Translations under genes and position numbers: made by a program
Notes under the pieces: generated by a model
Told to the model about the DNA's origin: nothing
The model's input: only the letters and a program-made list of their open reading frames with translations
The model's database searches: none
Part shown: in pieces, positions 60,997 to 64,000 of the stretch
Layout: every line of letters begins with the position of its first letter
Position numbering within the stretch: the first letter of the stretch is position 1
DNA from: Rubrivivax sp.
GTDB taxonomy: Bacteria; Pseudomonadota; Gammaproteobacteria; Burkholderiales; Burkholderiaceae_C
NCBI GenBank assembly: GCA_022842595.1
Contig: JALHPF010000010.1
Location: 85,184-149,183, forward strand
DNA length: 64,000 bases
Reading direction: 5' to 3'

Positions 60997-61084
60997 GGGC
61001 CAACCCGATGGCGGGTGTGCAGACATCACATATGGTGCAGCCATACGCTTGGCCTTGCGCGGTGCGTCGTTGACAATTCGGTGG

Positions 61085-61912
61085 ATGACACCGCTGCGAT
61101 CCTCCACTGCAACACCTGCTGCCCGACGTTGGCAGCCCGGCCTGACGCTGATCGGCCTGAGCTTGCTGACCGCTTGCGCGCAGCCGCCTCAAGCCCCGGC
61201 GGAAGGCCCGGCACCGCGCCCCGAAGCAGCCGCGGCTGTGGCCGCACCGCCGGCCGGGCCGGCGGCTGCGCCGCAGCCAGCGGCACTGACGCCCGCCGAG
61301 ATACCGCGCACCGTCAGCGCCGCCATCGAACACCTGGAAGCCGGGCAGGAATCCCAGGCCGAGAACGAACTCAAGCGGGTGCTGCAGGCCGACCCGTCGC
61401 ATCGGCTGGCGCAGAGCCTGCTGCAGCAGATCAAGGAAGACCCGCAGGCCATGCTGGGCCGCGAGTCGTTCAGCTACAAGGTTCTGCCCGGTGAATCGCT
61501 GTCGAAGATCGCCCAGCGTTTCATGAACGACGTGCACCAGTTCTACATTCTTGCGCGCTACAACAACATCAAGGTGCCGCGGTCCCTGGCCGGCGGCCAG
61601 ACCATCCGGGTGCCCGGCAGGGCGCCGCCCGCCAGCCTGCAGGCCGCAACGCCGGCAGTCACGCCCGTGGTCAACCTGCCGCAATCGCCCACGCCCGAAC
61701 CCGCGGCCAACACGCCTTCGCCCGACAAGGCCCGCGCCGAAGCCGTGGCACGCCACACGCGAAATGCGCGCAGCGCCTTCGCCAAGCAAGACCTCGACGC
61801 CGCCATCCGTTCGTGGGATGAAGTGCTGAAGCTCGACCCGGACAACCGCATCGCCATCCTCGAGAAGGACAAGGTCATGGCGCTGAAGGACAAGCTCACC
61901 AAGCTCAAGTAG
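61085..61912 (+). CDS. LysM-domain lipoprotein beside tssB
   Basis: 275 residues. The lipobox is LLTAC, so the mature protein is lipid-anchored. After a Pro/Ala-rich linker, a TPR-like helix pair precedes a LysM domain (YKVLPGESLSKIAQRFMND), which binds peptidoglycan, and a C-terminal TPR-like helical part. ATG 61085 is chosen. It is divergent from tssB and is not TssJ, but as the nearest lipoprotein with cell-wall affinity it could provide an outer-membrane or peptidoglycan anchor in a system lacking TssJ. Confidence 0.8.
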   Translation: MTPLRSSTATPAARRWQPGLTLIGLSLLTACAQPPQAPAEGPAPRPEAAAAVAAPPAGPAAAPQPAALTPAEIPRTVSAAIEHLEAGQESQAENELKRVLQADPSHRLAQSLLQQIKEDPQAMLGRESFSYKVLPGESLSKIAQRFMNDVHQFYILARYNNIKVPRSLAGGQTIRVPGRAPPASLQAATPAVTPVVNLPQSPTPEPAANTPSPDKARAEAVARHTRNARSAFAKQDLDAAIRSWDEVLKLDPDNRIAILEKDKVMALKDKLTKLK

Positions 61913-61914
61913 CC

Positions 61915-61935
61915 GCGCCAGGGCGGGCCTGGCGC
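61915..61935 (+). terminator. Hairpin after the LysM lipoprotein gene
   Basis: GCGCCAGG (61915-61922) pairs perfectly with CCTGGCGC (61928-61935), with a five-base loop, just after the stop. No T-run follows, so it is an incomplete Rho-independent terminator or an mRNA end structure. The next ~170 bases up to the convergent TPR lipoprotein gene contain no recognised feature. Confidence 0.5.
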
Positions 61936-62104
61936 TGGCCGCCCCGCATCTGCCGACACGGGTTTGGGCGCAGGTGCGGTAGTAGTTGGGTACGCAGGTT
62001 CAAGGGCCACCGCCGCCTGCGACTGCAGCGCACTCCCGACGGCTCGGCTCGGCAAAGCGGTTGGCCGGAAAGACAGACCGCTGGTCCGGCAGCGCCGCTG
62101 TGCC

Positions 62105-63001
62105 TCAACGTGTTGCCGAGACCCGGCCGGGCGACTTTCTTTCGGACTGGCGGTCGGGTTGCCTTTCGGCCTGCAACTTCTGCAGCAGGCGGCGTGCCTC
62201 GGGCTGCACCGGCAGCACCTTCAGGCTGCTCTCCAGGGCCCGGATCGCGCCAGCGCGGTCGGTTTCAGCCAGGGCCTTGGCACGCCGCACGTACAGGTCG
62301 GCCAGCAGCGAACGTGCTGCAGGGTTCGGCGTCTGCGCCGCGGCCAGTGGTGCCAGCAGGTCGATGGCACCGTCCAGTTCGCCCTGCTCGGCGAGCAGCG
62401 TGGCGTGTTCGATCTCGTTGCTCTGCGGACCGCGACCGCGCGGTGCGCGCGCAGCCCCGGCCTGCATCATGGCGTTGGCGCCGAAGCGGTTGGTGAGGGT
62501 GAAGCTGGACAGCTGCCCCAGGTGCTGGCGGGCGACACGCTCGCGTTCCAGCGCACGCAGCGCGTCGGCCGCCTCGGTCTGGCCCGGTGCCTGGGCCAGC
62601 GTTTCCAGGAACAGCCGCTGCGCGGCTTCGGCGTCACCGCGCTGGCGTGCACGGCGTGCCAGCAGCAGCTTGGCCTGGGCGGTCTGCTCGGCCTGAACGA
62701 GCGCACGTTCGGCTTCCCGGCGCGGCTGCACATCGTCGGGCCGCAGCACCGCCACGGCCTCCCAGTGCAACGCCGCCTTGCGCCAGTGGCCGGCCGCAGC
62801 GGCGGCCGTGGCCGCGGCGCGCTGATCGGCCTCGAAGCGGGCGATCGCGGCCAGCCCGGCCTCGCGGCCACCGGCGGCCGGCGCCTGCACAACGGCAGGC
62901 CCGCCAGCAGAGGGCTGCGCACCCGGGTTTGGAGGCGCCACGCCGGCGCACCCGGCCAACGCCAGGATGCCCGCGCCAAGCGCCCAGAGCCGGGCGCTCA
63001 T
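62105..63001 (-). CDS. TPR-repeat lipoprotein
   Basis: 298 residues. The lipobox is LALAGC. Several TPR-like helix pairs follow (RKAALHWEAVAVLRPD, AQRLFLETLAQAPGQ, AARSLLADLYVRRAKAL), ending in a basic tail. The ATG overlaps the stop of the upstream deacetylase (ATGA). The function is unknown; a scaffold for envelope or polysaccharide machinery is plausible. Confidence 0.8.
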   Translation of the reverse strand: MSARLWALGAGILALAGCAGVAPPNPGAQPSAGGPAVVQAPAAGGREAGLAAIARFEADQRAAATAAAAAGHWRKAALHWEAVAVLRPDDVQPRREAERALVQAEQTAQAKLLLARRARQRGDAEAAQRLFLETLAQAPGQTEAADALRALERERVARQHLGQLSSFTLTNRFGANAMMQAGAARAPRGRGPQSNEIEHATLLAEQGELDGAIDLLAPLAAAQTPNPAARSLLADLYVRRAKALAETDRAGAIRALESSLKVLPVQPEARRLLQKLQAERQPDRQSERKSPGRVSATR

Positions 63002-64000
63002 GGACGCCCCGCCAACGGGCGCCGCGTCTGCAGCCTGGCCTTGAAGTCCTCGAGGTCGTGATCGCCGAAGATCATGGTGCGACGCAGCATCAGCGGATGG
63101 GCAAAAAACGGGTTGCCGCCCGGGTTCACCGTGACGCCCAGCCGATAGCCTTCGTTCTGCAGGATCTGCAATACCGCTTCGTTGGCGTCGCCGAACGGAT
63201 AGGCGAAGTGGCTCACCTTGACCCCGGCGTCGGCCAGGCGCCTTTCGAGCACCGCGCGCGGGTTGCGGGCTTCTTCCAGCAGGCTCAGCCGGTACGCGGC
63301 TTCACTTTCGCCTTCGCGCCGCTGCACCAGGTTGCGATGGGTCTTCGAGTGCGCCTGGATGTCGATCACACCCGAGCTCGCCATTTCCTGCAGCTGTGCC
63401 CAGCTCAGCCCGTCGCGCGCGCCCACGAAGTCGGCATAGACGAAGAGCGTGGCCGTGAAGCCGTACTTCTTCAGCGCCGGGAAGGCATGGCGGTGCACCG
63501 TCTCGTAACCATCGTCGATGGTGATGACGACCGACCGCTCGGGCAAGGGCTGGCGGGCGTCCAGGAAGCCCTGCAGTTCCGACAAGCGAAGCACGCGGTA
63601 GCGGTTGCGCTGCAGCCAGGCCAGCTGCTCCTCGAAGCGTTCGGGTGCAACGATCATCTTCGACTGGCCGCCACCGAAGCGGTGGTAGCACAGGATGGGC
63701 ACGGTCTGGTAGCTGTCGGGCGCAACACCGGTGGCGTGCGGCGGCTGCAGCGGCACGAGCAGCGGTGAGCCCGCCTCGGCATCCCAGCGGCCGTTCGCCT
63801 CGGCGATGCGCCAGTCGAGGTTGGCGTCACCCAACAGCCGCCGGGCGATGTCGGGCAGACGGTCACCCGTGGCCGGCACGTACACCGCCAGCTGCGCGCT
63901 GCGCCCGAGTACGCGCCCGGCAGCACCTGGCACGGCGCCGGCGAGCGCCGCTGGCGCTGGATCGTCCGCCGCCGCGGCCGTGGCGGCCGGCCTGGCCTCT
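62998..64000 (-). CDS. Polysaccharide deacetylase with N-terminal LysM-like domain (partial)
   Basis: The frame is open to the right edge, so the N-terminus is outside the window. A LysM-like segment (VPATGDRLPDIARRLLGD) precedes a NodB domain: ILCYHRF, ITIDDGYETV (catalytic Asp), and AHSKTHRN (metal His). Such enzymes remove acetyl groups from polysaccharide or peptidoglycan. Its stop overlaps the TPR lipoprotein ATG. It may belong to a cell-wall or EPS operon extending past the window. Confidence 0.83.
   Translation of the reverse strand, partial: EARPAATAAAADDPAPAALAGAVPGAAGRVLGRSAQLAVYVPATGDRLPDIARRLLGDANLDWRIAEANGRWDAEAGSPLLVPLQPPHATGVAPDSYQTVPILCYHRFGGGQSKMIVAPERFEEQLAWLQRNRYRVLRLSELQGFLDARQPLPERSVVITIDDGYETVHRHAFPALKKYGFTATLFVYADFVGARDGLSWAQLQEMASSGVIDIQAHSKTHRNLVQRREGESEAAYRLSLLEEARNPRAVLERRLADAGVKVSHFAYPFGDANEAVLQILQNEGYRLGVTVNPGGNPFFAHPLMLRRTMIFGDHDLEDFKARLQTRRPLAGRP

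Overview
The window is high-GC DNA with dense, operon-packed genes and many 4-bp start/stop overlaps. The families present (exosortase/PEP-CTERM genes, an HPr-rel-A cassette, an imp-type type VI secretion cluster, a cyanide-insensitive oxidase) point to a Burkholderiales betaproteobacterium of the Leptothrix/Rubrivivax/Methylibium kind. This assignment is inferred from gene content, not from a marker gene. No rRNA, tRNA, CRISPR array or insertion sequence was seen.

Region 1 (1-13.8 kb). A PilZ-like gene fragment and a secreted serine protease are followed by a minus-strand run of exosortase-associated genes. These are a FeeM-like N-acyl amino acid synthase, a small exported protein, a PrsT-type TPR protein and a PEP-CTERM surface protein with a sigma-54-like promoter. 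Directly downstream is a four-gene, translationally coupled cassette: a seven-cysteine protein with a Tat-like leader, a PqqD-like protein, an HprK-related kinase and a nucleotidyltransferase. This looks like a peptide or protein modification system whose substrate may be the cysteine-rich protein. A UDP-glucuronate 4-epimerase, a dienelactone hydrolase and a UPF0149 protein complete the region.

Region 2 (13.8-30.5 kb). MipA/OmpV and two decayed genes lead into a sulfide and respiration island. It holds a sigma-54 activator, a Crp/Fnr regulator, several rhodaneses, a bd-type cyanide-insensitive quinol oxidase with its DUF2474 small protein, a lone Rieske protein, a metallo-beta-lactamase-fold protein, two sulfide:quinone-reductase-like flavoproteins, a truncated hemoglobin, a periplasmic DsrE protein and three methyltransferases. 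The genes fit sulfide oxidation coupled to a sulfide- and cyanide-tolerant oxidase. A strong sigma-54-like promoter with upstream inverted repeats precedes cydA. Several reading frames in this island are broken.

Region 3 (30.6-62 kb). An M35-like metalloprotease without a visible signal peptide lies beside a complete imp-type T6SS. One block (31.4-46.9 kb, minus) encodes TagF-phosphatase, TssM, TssL-OmpA, TssK, TagH, PAAR, an unknown protein, VgrG, Hcp and ClpV. A central plus-strand block (47.1-51.5 kb) encodes TssA, a caspase-like protein lacking its catalytic residues, a membrane c-heme/HAMP protein and a Ser/Thr kinase. A third block (51.6-60.9 kb, minus) encodes a putative protein methyltransferase, TssG, TssF, TssE, TagJ, ImpD, TssC and TssB. 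No TssJ lipoprotein is present; a LysM lipoprotein is divergent from tssB. The kinase, phosphatase and FHA protein suggest phosphorylation control, and the heme protein suggests a redox or gas input.

Region 4 (62-64 kb). A TPR lipoprotein is translationally coupled to a LysM/polysaccharide deacetylase that runs off the right edge.
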